A stretch of DNA of 64,000 bases from VRUE01 sp963699215 (GTDB lineage Bacteria; Actinomycetota; Thermoleophilia; Solirubrobacterales; 70-9): NCBI GenBank assembly GCA_963699215.1, contig OY969422.1, positions 1,798,001 through 1,862,000 of the forward strand, written 5' to 3'. Below the pieces are notes generated by a model. The model was not told the DNA's origin, ran no database searches, and worked only from the letters and a program-made list of their open reading frames with translations. Positions 53,697-63,459 of the stretch are shown piece by piece (the first letter of the stretch is position 1; each line of letters begins with the position of its first letter). Both the position numbers and the translations under genes were made by a program.

Positions 53697-53799
53697 GACG
53701 AAGGCCTGGCTGGTGACCGGCCCGCTCGGGCGCGGGCTGGCTTTCGCGATCGACTTCGCCGTGGCGGTCCGCCGAGGGCTGTTGCGGCGCTCGCGATAG
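53689..53799 (+). CDS. Small hypothetical protein, 36 residues
   Basis: ATG at 53689 overlaps the final codons of the spermidine-synthase-like gene, and a TAG stop falls at 53797. The product begins MTRTKAWLVTGPLGRG, continues with an amphipathic AFAIDFAVAVRRG helix and ends in an Arg-rich tail. Short proteins with a W-L-x-TGPLG motif followed by a membrane-proximal helix and basic end occur, to my recollection, at this position in related actinobacteria. Function unknown. It ends 15 bp before tig. Confidence 0.5.
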   Translation: MTRTKAWLVTGPLGRGLAFAIDFAVAVRRGLLRRSR

Positions 53800-53802
53800 G
53801 GT
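53797..53802 (+). promoter_or_regulatory. Candidate -10 box upstream of tig
   Basis: TAGGGT lies 12 bp before the tig ATG, resembling the TAGACT/TAGAGT hexamers found just before clpP, valS and the zinc-ribbon gene. No clear -35 is visible. Weak, positional evidence only. Confidence 0.25.
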
Positions 53803-53814
53803 CCCGCGCTCCCG

Positions 53815-55198
53815 ATGCAGCCAACAGTCTCAGAGCTTCCCGACTCGCGCGTCAGCGTCGAGGTCGAGGTTCCGGCCGCCGACGTCGATCGCGCGGTCAG
53901 CCGCGCTGCCCGCTCCCTTGCGCGGGAGATGCGGATGCCGGGTTTCCGCAAGGGCAAGGCGCCGCCCTCGCTGGTGATCCAGCGCGTCGGCTTCCCCGCC
54001 GTGCTCGAGGAGGCGATCCGCGAGGCGCTGCCGGAGTGGTACGAAAGCGCCCTGCTCGGCTCGGGCATCGCCCCGGTCGGCGACCCCAGCATCGAGGTCG
54101 TCTCCACCCCCGAGGAGGAGGGGGAGCCGCTCGCCTTCAAGTTCGAGGTCGGCGTCCGGCCGAAGGCCGAGCTCGGCGAGTACAAGGGCCTCGAGGTCGG
54201 GCGGGCCGAGCCCGAGCCGCCGGACGAAATGGTCGACCGCGAGATCGAGCGGATCCGCGAGAGCTTCGCCAAGCTCGAGCCGGTCGAGCGCGCCGCCGCC
54301 GACGGCGACGTGCTGCTCGTCGACTTCGAGGGCCTGCTCGACGGCAAGGCCTTCGAGGGCGGCAAGGCAAACGACTACCTGCTCGAGCTCGGCGGCGGGC
54401 AGCTGATCGAGGGCTTCGAGGAGCAGCTGGCCGGCGCGACCGGCGATGAGACGCGCAAGGTCGAGGTCACCTTCCCCGAGGACTACCAGGCCGAGCAGCT
54501 GGCCGGCGAAGACGCGGTCTTCACGGTCGAGGTCAAGGAGGTGCGGGAGAAGGTGCTGCCCGAGCTCGACGACGACTTCGCCTCCGAGGCTTCCGAGTTC
54601 GACACGCTGGAGGAGCTGCGCGATGACATCGGCACGCGTTTGGCCGAGGCGGTCGGCCAGCGAGCCGAGCAGGACTTTCGCGTCGCCGCGGTCGACGCGG
54701 CGGCTGCCGAGGCGAAGCTCGAGCTTCCCGACGATCTCGCGACGGCCCGCGCCACCGAGCGCTGGGAGCGAGTCGAACGTCAGCTGGCCGGTCGGGGCAT
54801 GGACCCCGGACGCCTTCCTGCAGATGCAGGGCAAAACTCGCGAGGAGGTGATCGAGGAGTCACGCCCCGACGCCGAAGCCGAGCTGAAGCGCGAGGCGGT
54901 TCTGGCGGCGATCGCCGAGGCCGAGGGGATCGAGGTCTCCGACGAGGAGTTGGTCGAGGCGCTCGCCCACCCCGCGGAACACGAGCGGACCACCCCGGAG
55001 AAGCTGCTCGAGCGCCTACGCGAGAGCGGCCGCGACGCGATGATCCGCGACGACATCCGCTTCCGCAAGGCGATCGACCTCGTCGCCGAGTCGGCCAAGC
55101 CGATCCCGCTCGAGCAGGCCGAGGCGCGCGAGAAGATCTGGACCCCGGAGAAGGAGCGCGAGCAGGCCGGCTCCCTCTGGACGCCCGATTCGGACTGA
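53815..55198 (+). CDS. tig: Trigger factor (ribosome-associated chaperone and prolyl isomerase), one frame disruption
   Basis: The restored product is about 460 residues, the usual length. The N-terminal ribosome-binding domain shows GFRKGKAP (43-50), the signature loop that docks to ribosomal protein L23. The PPIase domain follows (DGDVLLVDFEGLLDGKAFEGG to VEVKEV, about 160-245), then the long helical C-terminal domain. An extra G in CCCCGG at about 54808 shifts the frame; with one G removed, MDP joins DAFLQMQGKT and the protein reads on to WTPDSD. It acts co-translationally on nascent chains in the cytosol. clpP follows after 38 bp, the tig-clpP-clpX arrangement common in bacteria. No strong ribosome site precedes the ATG. 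Confidence 0.93.
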
Positions 55199-55220
55199 CG
55201 GCAGCCCGCCTGACGGCTTC

Positions 55221-55228
55221 TATAGAGT
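55221..55228 (+). promoter_or_regulatory. Candidate -10 box upstream of clpP
   Basis: TATAGAGT ends eight bases before the clpP ATG, in the 38-bp gap after tig. Its position would give a transcript starting at or next to the start codon. The -35 region is not convincing. Confidence 0.35.
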
Positions 55229-55236
55229 CCCGAGCG

Positions 55237-55821
55237 ATGAGCCCTCTGGTTCCGATGGTGGTCGAGCAGACCTCGCGCGGCGAGCGCTCCTTCGACATCT
55301 ACTCGCGCCTGCTGAACGAGCGGATCGTCTTCCTCGGCACCGCGGTCAATCAGGACATCGCCAACCTGATCGTCGCCCAGCTGCTGCACCTCGAGTCCGA
55401 GGATCCCGACAAGGACATCAGCCTCTACATCAACTCGCCCGGTGGCTCGGTTTACGCCGGCCTGGCGATCTACGACACGATGCAGTTCATCAAGCCCGAC
55501 GTGCAGACGATCTGCGTCGGCATCGCGATGAGCATGGGCGCCCTGCTGCTGGCCGGCGGCGCGGCGGGCAAGCGGATGGCGCTGCCCAACTCGAAGATCC
55601 TCATCCACCAGGTCTCGGCCGGCTTCCAGGGCCAGGCGACCGACATCGAGATCCACGCCAAAGAGATCATCGACACGCGCCGCCGCCTCGACGAGATCAT
55701 CGCCAAGCACACCGAGCAGCCCTTCGACAAGGTGACCAACGACACCGATCGCGACTACTTCATGAGCGCGGAGGAGGCGAAGGAGTACAACATCGTCGAC
55801 CGCGTCATCGAACACCACTGA
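55237..55821 (+). CDS. clpP: ATP-dependent Clp protease proteolytic subunit
   Basis: 194 residues, intact. Catalytic triad: Ser 99 (GIAMSMGA), His 124 (LIHQ) and Asp 173 (TDRDYFM). The oligomerisation and substrate-channel segments YINSPGGSVYAGLAIYDTM and HTEQPFDKVTNDTDRD are typical of ClpP. It forms the tetradecameric serine protease that works with ClpX, encoded about 1.5 kb downstream. The ATG at 55237 gives the expected short N-terminus, with QTSRGERSFDIYSRLL beginning the conserved part. The stop TGA overlaps a CTG that appears to start the following secreted peptidase gene. Confidence 0.97.
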   Translation: MSPLVPMVVEQTSRGERSFDIYSRLLNERIVFLGTAVNQDIANLIVAQLLHLESEDPDKDISLYINSPGGSVYAGLAIYDTMQFIKPDVQTICVGIAMSMGALLLAGGAAGKRMALPNSKILIHQVSAGFQGQATDIEIHAKEIIDTRRRLDEIIAKHTEQPFDKVTNDTDRDYFMSAEEAKEYNIVDRVIEHH

Positions 55822-56333
55822 AGCGCGCGCTTCTTCTCGCCTTCGTCCTGCTCGTTGCGCTCGCCCCCTCTGCTGCGGGCGCAGTCTCCTCTCGCAACGG
55901 CGCAACGTCGTTCCACGCCCACGCCTTCCCGGTGCAGGGGCCGCACTGGACGCGCGGCTTCATCGGCGAGTTCGGCGCGCCCCGCAGCGACGGCCGTGTG
56001 CACGAGGGCTTCGACGTCGTCGCCGCCTGCCGAGCACCGCTCGTCGCCGCGGCCACGGGGCGGGTGCTGCGTGCCGGCTACGACCCGGTCCTCTACGGCA
56101 ACTACCTGCTGATCCACGGCCAGGGCGCGCGCCGCAGCTACTTCTATGCCCACCTGATCCGTCCCGCTGCGGTCCGCCGCGCCGACCCCGTCTGGGCGGG
56201 CCAGCGGGTCGGCGCCGTCGGCGAGACCGGCAACGCCCGCAGCGTCGGCTGCCATCTCCACTTCGAGATCCGCGCCAGCGGCCACCCGATCGACCCCGAG
56301 CCGGTCTTGCGTCGCTGGGATCGCTACGGCTGA
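55818..56333 (+). CDS. Secreted M23-family (LytM-like) peptidase, probable CTG start
   Basis: From the CTG at 55818 the product is 171 residues, beginning with a textbook signal peptide: KRALLLAFVLLVALAPSAAGA, with signal-peptidase-like cleavage after AGA. No ATG, GTG or TTG lies near enough in frame upstream, and the first internal ATG (55932) would delete the signal. The M23 metal site is complete: HEGFD (HxxxD) and HLHFE (HxH), with GETGNA between. The substrate is presumably peptidoglycan cross-bridges or stem peptides outside the cell. The catalytic domain is short and stands alone. It overlaps the clpP stop as CTGA, suggesting termination-reinitiation; no Shine-Dalgarno sequence is near the CTG. 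Confidence 0.8.
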   Translation: MKRALLLAFVLLVALAPSAAGAVSSRNGATSFHAHAFPVQGPHWTRGFIGEFGAPRSDGRVHEGFDVVAACRAPLVAAATGRVLRAGYDPVLYGNYLLIHGQGARRSYFYAHLIRPAAVRRADPVWAGQRVGAVGETGNARSVGCHLHFEIRASGHPIDPEPVLRRWDRYG

Positions 56334-56345
56334 GCCTGCTTTAGT

Positions 56346-56415
56346 TTGCATTTCTCCTCGAAGTCGGTGCGGAAGATTTGCATTCAGCGCACCACACGCT
56401 GCATCTATCTGTCTA
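56346..56415 (+). promoter_or_regulatory. Upstream region with repeated TTTGCATT, candidate promoter
   Basis: Two copies of TTTGCATT(T/C), at about 56346 and 56377, precede the small coiled-coil gene. The second contains a TTGCAT that could act as a -35, with TATCTG (about 56405) or TCTACAGT (about 56413) as -10 candidates. The stretch is clearly less GC-rich than its surroundings. Confidence 0.3.
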
Positions 56416-56425
56416 CAGTGGCAAG

Positions 56426-56653
56426 ATGACGGAGGCCATGAGGGAGAGCTGGACAGACGCCTTTGACGATTTCGCCAAGCACACCGACCGGCGCTTCGAC
56501 GCGGTCGACAAACGCTTCGATGCCCTCGAACGTCGCATGGAGAGTGGATTCGGCCAAATCAACGCTCGCTTCGACGCGCTGCAGCGCACGTTGCTTCAGC
56601 TCGGCGGCGGCGTGCTAGTCGCCTTGATCGGCCTGATCGCCACGCAGCTGTAG
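56426..56653 (+). CDS. Small coiled-coil protein with C-terminal membrane anchor
   Basis: 75 residues from ATG 56426; a second ATG at 56438 is possible. The first two thirds are a charged heptad-like repeat, with FDAVDKRFDALERRM followed by INARFDALQRTLLQL, which should form a coiled coil. The end, GGGVLVALIGLIATQL, is a single transmembrane helix, so this is a tail-anchored protein. Similar RFD-repeat small proteins are common in actinobacteria; function unknown. It is convergent with the acetyltransferase gene 31 bp downstream. Confidence 0.6.
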   Translation: MTEAMRESWTDAFDDFAKHTDRRFDAVDKRFDALERRMESGFGQINARFDALQRTLLQLGGGVLVALIGLIATQL

Positions 56654-56684
56654 CGATTCGCGGCGGCCTGAAGCCGGGGTCCGC

Positions 56685-57140
56685 CTAGAGTCGCAGCTCG
56701 TACTCGACCCACTCGCTGCGCTCGGCTCCGGTCGAGTCGTAGAGGCGCTGGGCGGTCGCGTTGTCGGGGGCGGTTGCCCACTCGAGGTGGTGGGCGCCGC
56801 GCTCGCGGGCCACCTGGGCGCTTGCCTCGATCAGGGCGCGGCCGACGCCCTCGCCGCGCGCCGGCTCGGCGACGTAGAGATCGTTCATCAGCACCGTCTC
56901 GGCGGGGATGAGCGAGGTGAAGTGCCAGTAGAGGCAGGCGTAGCCGACCAGCCCCTCGCCGCGCCAGGCGCCGAGCAGCATCCCGTCCTCGCTGGGGGCG
57001 AGGAAGCGGGAGAAGAAGGCCCGGTTGCGCTCCGTGTCGACGTCCTCGACCTCGTAGAAGCGCTGGTAGGCGGCGATCAGCGGCAGCAGGGTCTCCAGCT
57101 GCTGGGCCGAGATCGGCTCGACGCGGACACCGGCGGGCAC
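56685..57140 (-). CDS. GNAT-family N-acetyltransferase
   Basis: 151 residues from the GTG at 57140. The frame is open further upstream, but the extra N-terminus is Arg/Cys-rich and unlike the family. GNAT features: beta strands with MLLGAWRGEGLVGYACLYWHF, the acetyl-CoA loop region VAEPARGEGVGRALIEA (R/Q-x-x-G-x-G/A) and a closing ATAPDNATAQRLYDSTGAE, the usual A-x-N-xx-A-xx-LY motif. The acceptor substrate is unknown. It is divergent from clpX across a 164-bp structured gap. Confidence 0.88.
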   Translation of the reverse strand: MPAGVRVEPISAQQLETLLPLIAAYQRFYEVEDVDTERNRAFFSRFLAPSEDGMLLGAWRGEGLVGYACLYWHFTSLIPAETVLMNDLYVAEPARGEGVGRALIEASAQVARERGAHHLEWATAPDNATAQRLYDSTGAERSEWVEYELRL

Positions 57141-57192
57141 ATCGTCACGGTATCGCCGGGCGCAAGGGTTTGCCCGCGAGAAGGGACCGCAG

Positions 57193-57304
57193 CCGGCCCG
57201 CCGTAAACGACGGCAGCGACAGGGCCGGGTTGCAGCCCCCTCTAAGCTTTTGGGGCCGCGACGCCGGTAGGCAACTACCGCCCCGCAAGGAGGGATTTCC
57301 CGCT
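57193..57304 (+). promoter_or_regulatory. Structured 5' leader of clpX with strong ribosome-binding site
   Basis: Three predicted stem-loops precede clpX. CCGGCCC (57193-57199) pairs with GGGCCGG (57222-57228) and encloses GCCGT-AAACG-ACGGC (57200-57214). GCCCC (57235-57239) pairs with GGGGC (57252-57256). CGGTAG-GCAA-CTACCG (57265-57280) has a GNRA-type tetraloop. AAGGAGG at 57287-57293 then sits 11 bp before the TTG start and is the best Shine-Dalgarno sequence in the right half of the window. The last hairpin ends seven bases before it and could gate access. Stems form easily in GC-rich DNA, so regulation is only a suggestion. Confidence 0.45.
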
Positions 57305-58598
<1,294 letters not shown>

Positions 58599-58605
58599 CG
58601 GGGTT

Positions 58606-58704
58606 GGGCCGGGTGCCCCTCCCCCGGAGACCGTCGCGCAGCTGATCGCTGGCGGAGGGTTCTGACGTGGTTCCTTGAGTCTCCGTGGGAGGGGCACCCG
58701 GCCC
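58606..58704. repeat. Long inverted repeat between clpX and valS
   Basis: 26-bp arms with one mismatch: GGGCCGGGTGCCCCTCCC plus CGGAGAC at 58606-58631 and its complement at 58679-58704, around a 47-bp centre. It begins eight bases after the clpX stop. It could act as a transcription terminator (there is no T-run) or be a small mobile palindromic element. The valS promoter and start lie just downstream. Confidence 0.7.
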
Positions 58705-58722
58705 GATCTCTCGACGGCTATC

Positions 58723-58728
58723 TAGACT
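58723..58728 (+). promoter_or_regulatory. Candidate -10 box of valS
   Basis: TAGACT lies eight bases before the valS GTG, which would give a leaderless or nearly leaderless transcript. The same hexamer precedes the zinc-ribbon gene. No good -35 at the usual distance. Confidence 0.4.
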
Positions 58729-58736
58729 CGCCCAGA

Positions 58737-61302
58737 GTGGACGCCGCGAAGCGGAAAGAGCTGGAAGAGACGACTCGCTACGAGTCGACTGAGGTCGAGG
58801 GACGGATCTTTGCCGAGTGGATGGACGGTGGCTATTTCCACCCGAAAGCCGAGGGGTCGCCGGAGGAGAGCTACTCGGTGGCGATCCCGCCGCCCAATGT
58901 GACCGGGGCGCTGCACATGGGCCATGCGCTCAACGGCTCGATGCAGGACGCGCTGGTGCGGATGAACCGGATGCGCGGCCGCAACGCGCTCTGGATCCTG
59001 GGCACCGACCACGCCGGGATAGCCACCCAGGCCGTGGTCGAGAAGATGCTGGCCGAGGAGGGGACCTCGCGCCAGGAACTCGGCCGCGAGGCCTTCGTCG
59101 AGCGCGTTTGGGAGTGGAAAGAGGAGTACGGCTCGCGGATCGTCGAGCAGTACAAGCGGCTCGGCGCCTCCTGCGACTACGAGCGCGAGCGCTTCACCCT
59201 CGACGAGGGCTACGTCCGCGCCGTCTACCGGGTCTTCAAGCAGCTCTACGACAAGGGCTACGTCTACCGCGACAACTACATGGTCAACTGGGACCCCGGC
59301 TCGCACTCGGCGATCTCCGACCTCGAGGTCGAGAACCGCGAGGTCGAGGACATCCTCTACTCGATCGACTATCCGGTGGAGGGCTCCGACCGGGTGCTGA
59401 CCGTGGCCACCGTGCGACCGGAGACGATGCTGGCCGACACGGCGGTGGCGGTGAACCCAGACGACGGCCGCTACGCCGACCTGGTCGGCCGGCACTGCGT
59501 GCTGCCGCTGGTCGGCCGGCGGCTGCCGATCGTCGCCGACGAGCACGTCGACCCCGAGTTCGGCACCGGTGCGCTGAAGATCACCCCAGGCCACGACCCC
59601 AACGACTTCGAGATCGGCCGCAAGCACGGGCTCGAGGAGATCGGCGTGATCGGTCCCGACGGGCGGATGACCGAGGAGGCGAGCGAGCGCTTCGCCGGCC
59701 TGACCGCCGCCGAGGCACAGGAGGCGGTCGTTGCCGCTCTACGGGAGGAGGGCCGGTTGCGGGCCGAGGAGCCCTACGTCCACTCGGTTCCCTTCTCGCA
59801 CCGGTCCGGCGAGCGGATCGAGCCGCTGATCTCGCTGCAGTGGTTCTGCCGCATGGAGGAGCTGGCGAAGCCGGCGATCGAAGTGGTCGAGCGCGACGAG
59901 GTGCGGATAACCCCGCCGCAGTGGAAGCGCGTCTACCTCGAATGGATGCGAGAGATCAGGCCCTGGTGCATCTCGCGCCAGCTCTGGTGGGGGCACCGGA
60001 TCCCGGTCTGGTACTGCGACGCCTGCGAGGCCAATCTAGTCGTCGCCGAGGAGGCGCCTACGAACGCTGCGGCGCCTGCGACGGCCCGCTGCGCCAGGAG
60101 GAGGACGTGCTCGACACCTGGTTCAGCTCGGCGCTCTGGCCCTTCGCCACCCTGGGCTGGCCCGAGGACACCGCCGAGCTGCGCGCCTTCTACCCGACCA
60201 GCTTCCTCACCACGGCGCGGGAGATCCTCTTCCTCTGGGTGGCGCGGATGATCATGACCGGGATCGAGTTCGCCGGCGACGTGCCCTTCCGCGACGTCTA
60301 CGTGCACTCGGTAATCCAGGCTCGCGACGGGCGGCGGATGTCGAAGAGCCTCGGCACCGGTATCGACCCGCTGGACGAAATCGACGAGCACGGCGCCGAC
60401 GCGCTGCGTTTCGGCCTGCTGGCGATGTCCTCGACCCAGGACGTGCGCTTCTCCGACGCCAAGGTCCAGCAGGGCGCCGACCTCGCCAACAAGCTCTGGA
60501 ACGCGTCGCGGCTGATCCTGCTCAACGCCGCCGAGGTCGAGGCGGCGCCGCGGCCGCAGAGCGTCGAGGACCGCTGGCTGCTCTCGCGTCTCGAGGCGAC
60601 GATCGCTTCGGTCACCGCGAAGCTGGAGGAGTACGACTTCGCCCATGCCGCGCAGGAGGTCTACTCGTTCTTCTGGTCGGAGCTCTGCGACTGGTACCTG
60701 GAGATCGTCAAGCCGCGCCTCTACGAGGGCGAGGACGAGGTCTCGGCGACGCTGCTCTGGACGCTGGAACGTTTACTGGCGCTGCTGCACCCAACCATGC
60801 CCTTCGTCAGCGAGGAGATCTGGTCCTACCACCCCTCGCGACAGGGCCATCTCGTCGTCCACGCCTTTCCCGAGGCCGACGAGTCGCTGCGCGATCCCGA
60901 GGCCGAGGCGGAGGTGCGCGCTGGCATCGAGCTGACCAAGCGGCTGCGCGCCTGGCGCGACCTGGTCGAGGCGCCGGCGGCGACCGTGCTGCCGGCCCGC
61001 GCGGAGGGAATCGAGCCGCACGAGTTCGTCGGCCGCCTCGCCCGCTTCGAGTTCGGCGTCGACGGCGGCGATCCGGTCGCCGCGGTCGGCCCGGTGAAGA
61101 TCCTCGCCTCGGCCGAGATCGACGCCGAGGCGGTCGCTGTCCGGCTAGAGGCGAGGCGCGAGGAGCTGCGTGCCGAGGTCGCCCGGGCGGAGGGCAAGCT
61201 CGGCAACGAGAAGTTCGTCGCCCGGCACCGGTCGAGGTGGTCGAGGAGGAGCGGCAGAAGCTCGAGCGCTATCGTGCCGAGCTCGAGGAGCTATCCGAAT
61301 AG
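58737..61302 (+). CDS. valS: Valyl-tRNA synthetase, two frame disruptions
   Basis: The restored product is about 855 residues, as expected for class Ia ValRS. The GTG at 58737 gives MDAAKRKELEETTRYES. Class I signatures: HMGH (60-63, in PPNVTGALHMGHA) and RRMSKSLG (KMSKS loop, about nt 60330). The editing domain and anticodon-binding helical domain are recognisable, ending in a coiled-coil arm (KLERYRAELEELSE). A missing base near 60058 (between VVAEEA and YERCGACDG) and a missing G near 61224 (after NEKFVAR) break the frame. It charges tRNA-Val and is essential, so these are almost certainly sequencing errors. The TAG stop overlaps the beginning of folC by two bases. Confidence 0.95.
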
Positions 61303-62582
61303 ACCCCGAGGCCTACCTCGACTCGCTCGAGCCGATCGGCTGGAGGCTCGGGCTGGAGCGGATGCGCACGCTGAGCACCCTGCTCGGCCTACCGCAGCAC
61401 CGCTTCGCCTCGATCCACGTCGTCGGCACCAACGGCAAGTCCTCGGTGGCGCGGATGATCGCGGCGCTGCTGGAGGCGCACGGTGTTTCCAGCGGCGCCT
61501 GCGTCTCGCCGCACGCGGCGCGCTGGTCCGAGCGGGTGTTGGTCCACGGCGAGGAGATCGGACAGGGCGGCGTTCGCCGCCGCGGTGGAGCGTGCCGCGC
61601 AGGCGGCGGAGACGGTCAACCAGGGCTTGGAGGAGGGCGAGGCGGTGACCCAGTTCGAGCTGGCGACCGCGGCCGCCTTCGTCGCCCTGGCCGGCGCCCG
61701 GGTCGAGGCGGCGGCGATCGAGGCGGGGCTGGGGGGGCGGCTCGACGCGACCAACACGATCCCCTCGAAGGTCACCGTGCTGACCTCGGTCGGGCTCGAC
61801 CACACCGAGTGGCTGGGGGAGACCGAGGAGGAGATCGCGGCCGAGAAGCTGGCGGTGCTGCGCGACCACTCGACCCTGGTCGTGGGGCGGGTGAGCCCGG
61901 CGGTCGCGGCGCTGGCGGAGCGGACCGCCGCCGAGCGGGGCGTCGCGCCGATCGTCGCCCCGGAGGATCCCGGTGCGGACGTCGAGCTGCGCGCCGCCGG
62001 CCCCTTCCAGCGCCGCAACTTCGCCCTCGCCTGCGCCGCGGCGCAGGCCTTCCTCGGCGAGCTGGACCGCGAGCGGATGCGGGCGGTGGCCGTCGAGATC
62101 GAGATCCCCGGCCGTCTGGAGCTGGTCGGCGAGGACCCCCCGACCTACCTCGACGCCGCCCACAACCCGGACGGGGCCGGGGCCCTCGCCGAGGCCCTGC
62201 CCGGGGTCGTGGCTGGCCGCCCCGTCGTCGCCTGCCTGGCGATCCTGCCGAAAAGGACATCGCGGCGATGGCGCGTGCCCTCGCCCCAGCCCTGAATCGG
62301 GCAGTTTGCACCGAGCTCCCTTCATCCGACCTGCATCGAGCCCCTATTGGGGGCTCGATGCATCGCTCGTCGCCGGCCGCGGGTCGTTCCAGCGCTGAGG
62401 CTGCCGAGTTGGCTCGCGCCTGCGGCGAGGCCGGTTTACTGGCCGAGGCCGAGCCGGACTTCGCTGCGGCGGTGCTGCGGGCGCGGGAGCTCGCCCGCGA
62501 GGCCGGCGGCGTCCTGCTCGTCACCGGGTCGCATTACGCGCTGGCACCCGCCCGCGCCGCCCTCGGCCTGTGCGAGGATTGA
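61299..62582 (+). CDS. folC: Folylpolyglutamate/dihydrofolate synthase FolC, two frame disruptions and one in-frame palindrome
   Basis: About 427 residues when restored. The N-terminus reads DPEAYLDSLEPIGWRLGLERMR, then the P-loop VGTNGKSS. An extra G near 61566 and a missing G near 62247 move the central part (AAFAAAVERAAQAAE, EAGLGGRLDATN, YLDAAHNPDG) into another frame; correcting both yields a continuous Mur-ligase fold protein. It adds glutamate to folates using ATP. No ATG, GTG or TTG is available before the conserved N-terminus: the codon overlapping the valS stop is ATA (61299), so the start is unresolved. Near the C-terminus an in-frame palindrome inserts about SDLHRAPIGGSMHRS between CTELP and the final domain segment. 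Confidence 0.88.
   Translation: MDPEAYLDSLEPIGWRLGLERMRTLSTLLGLPQHRFASIHVVGTNGKSSVARMIAALLEAHGVSSGACVSPHAARWSERVLVHGEEIGQGGVRRRGGACRAGGGDGQPGLGGGRGGDPVRAGDRGRLRRPGRRPGRGGGDRGGAGGAARRDQHDPLEGHRADLGRARPHRVAGGDRGGDRGREAGGAARPLDPGRGAGEPGGRGAGGADRRRAGRRADRRPGGSRCGRRAARRRPLPAPQLRPRLRRGAGLPRRAGPRADAGGGRRDRDPRPSGAGRRGPPDLPRRRPQPGRGRGPRRGPARGRGWPPRRRLPGDPAEKDIAAMARALAPALNRAVCTELPSSDLHRAPIGGSMHRSSPAAGRSSAEAAELARACGEAGLLAEAEPDFAAAVLRARELAREAGGVLLVTGSHYALAPARAALGLCED
62328..62365. repeat. In-frame palindromic element C (38 bp)
   Basis: TGCATCGAGCCCC (62332-62344) pairs perfectly with GGGGCTCGATGCA (62350-62362) around TATTG, flanked by GACC and TCG. It is read through in frame near the folC C-terminus as DLHRAPIGGSMHR. 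It aligns with element B in sequence, orientation and reading phase (DLHR-x-P-x-x-GSM). Confidence 0.85.
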
Positions 62583-62591
62583 GGCTGGAAA

Positions 62592-62714
62592 ATGAGCTCG
62601 AAAAGCGCTGGATCCGAACTGCTCTCGATGATGGCCCTGGTCGCCGCGGTCGTCGCCGCGGTGATCCTGGTTTTCTTCGGGCTCGGCTATCTGTTCGGCA
62701 GCCTCTTTCTCTAG
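62592..62714 (+). CDS. Small single-pass membrane protein, 40 residues
   Basis: ATG at 62592, 10 bp after the folC stop, and TAG at 62712. A short polar N-terminus (MSSKSAGSELLS) precedes one long hydrophobic stretch (MMALVAAVVAAVILVFFGLG) and YLFGSLFL. It is too short for a recognised family, but codon use and spacing look genuine, and a similar small membrane ORF between folC and downstream genes is plausible in related genomes. Function unknown. Confidence 0.5.
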   Translation: MSSKSAGSELLSMMALVAAVVAAVILVFFGLGYLFGSLFL

Positions 62715-62751
62715 CGACCCGACGACAGGGTTCGCGAGGGGGACGGCGAAG

Positions 62752-62757
62752 TAGACT
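62752..62757 (+). promoter_or_regulatory. Candidate -10 box of the zinc-ribbon membrane protein gene
   Basis: TAGACT, identical to the hexamer before valS. TTCGCG lies 16 bp upstream as a poor -35 candidate. The distance to the ATG is 27 bp. Confidence 0.35.
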
Positions 62758-62784
62758 CACCGCGCTCCCGGCGGGCACCTAGCC

Positions 62785-63459
62785 ATGGCTATAGCGATCT
62801 TCGGCATCAGCAACAACGGGCTCAACCTGGTCGTCAACCTGCTCATCCTGATGCTGGTTGTCGTCTGGCTGGCGCTGATCGTCTACACCTACTTCGACGC
62901 CAAGCGGCGGATCTCCGATCCATTCCTGGTCGGCTGCGCGACGCTCGCCTCCTTCATCCCCTTCATCGGCACCGCCGTCTACGCGATCGTGCGCCCACCG
63001 GAGTTCCTCGAGGACGCGCACGAACGCGAGCTCGAGATCAAGGCGGCCGAGTTGCGCGTGCGCCAGCTCACCGAGCACTCCTGCCCCGACTGCGGCTTCC
63101 CGGTCGAGAAGAACTTCCTGCGCTGTCCGGAGTGCCAGCGCCGCCTCAAGCACCCCTGCTCGAGCTGCGGCAAGCCCGTCGACCCCGGCTGGGCGCTCTG
63201 CCCCTACTGCGAGGAGCCGCTGCGCCAGAGCGAGCGGCCGCGCCGCAAACGGGCCGAGGGGCGGAAAGCGCCTCGCGAGGAGCGCAAAGAGCCGCGGCCG
63301 AAAGCCGAGCGCGGCAAGCCGCCGGAGCCGGCGGCGAAGCGGGAGCAAGCTCCCGCCAGGAAAGAGCCGCGGCGCGAGGCGTCGAAAGAGCCGCCCCAGT
63401 CAAAACGACAGCAAAGGAGCCCCAGCCGTGAGCCGGACCCTGATCCTCGTCAAGCCTGA
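62785..63459 (+). CDS. Zinc-ribbon membrane protein
   Basis: 224 residues. The N-terminus has two transmembrane helices (LVVNLLILMLVVVWLALIVY and FLVGCATLASFIPFIGTAVY) resembling a PLDc_N/phospholipase-N-like hairpin. A double zinc ribbon follows: CPDCG, CPEC, CSSCG and CPYC, eight Cys as two four-Cys sites. The last 75 residues are Arg/Lys/Glu/Pro-rich and disordered. The membrane-plus-ribbon design suggests a scaffold or a partner for nucleic acid or protein at the inner face; no enzymatic function is evident. Its 3' end overlaps ndk by 32 bp, and the ndk ribosome site lies inside it. Confidence 0.75.
   Translation: MAIAIFGISNNGLNLVVNLLILMLVVVWLALIVYTYFDAKRRISDPFLVGCATLASFIPFIGTAVYAIVRPPEFLEDAHERELEIKAAELRVRQLTEHSCPDCGFPVEKNFLRCPECQRRLKHPCSSCGKPVDPGWALCPYCEEPLRQSERPRRKRAEGRKAPREERKEPRPKAERGKPPEPAAKREQAPARKEPRREASKEPPQSKRQQRSPSREPDPDPRQA

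Noticed and set aside
56654..56684. A bidirectional terminator between the small coiled-coil gene and the acetyltransferase
   Set aside because: Only a three-to-four base GGC/GCC stem can be drawn, too weak to call.
57141..57304. A longer N-terminus for ClpX or the acetyltransferase through this gap
   Set aside because: The frames are open by chance, but the encoded residues are Arg/Pro-rich and unlike either family. The AAGGAGG site fixes the ClpX start at 57305.
61363..61365. ATG 61363 as the folC start
   Set aside because: It would remove the conserved YLDSLEPIGWRLGLER helix that precedes the P-loop in FolC proteins.
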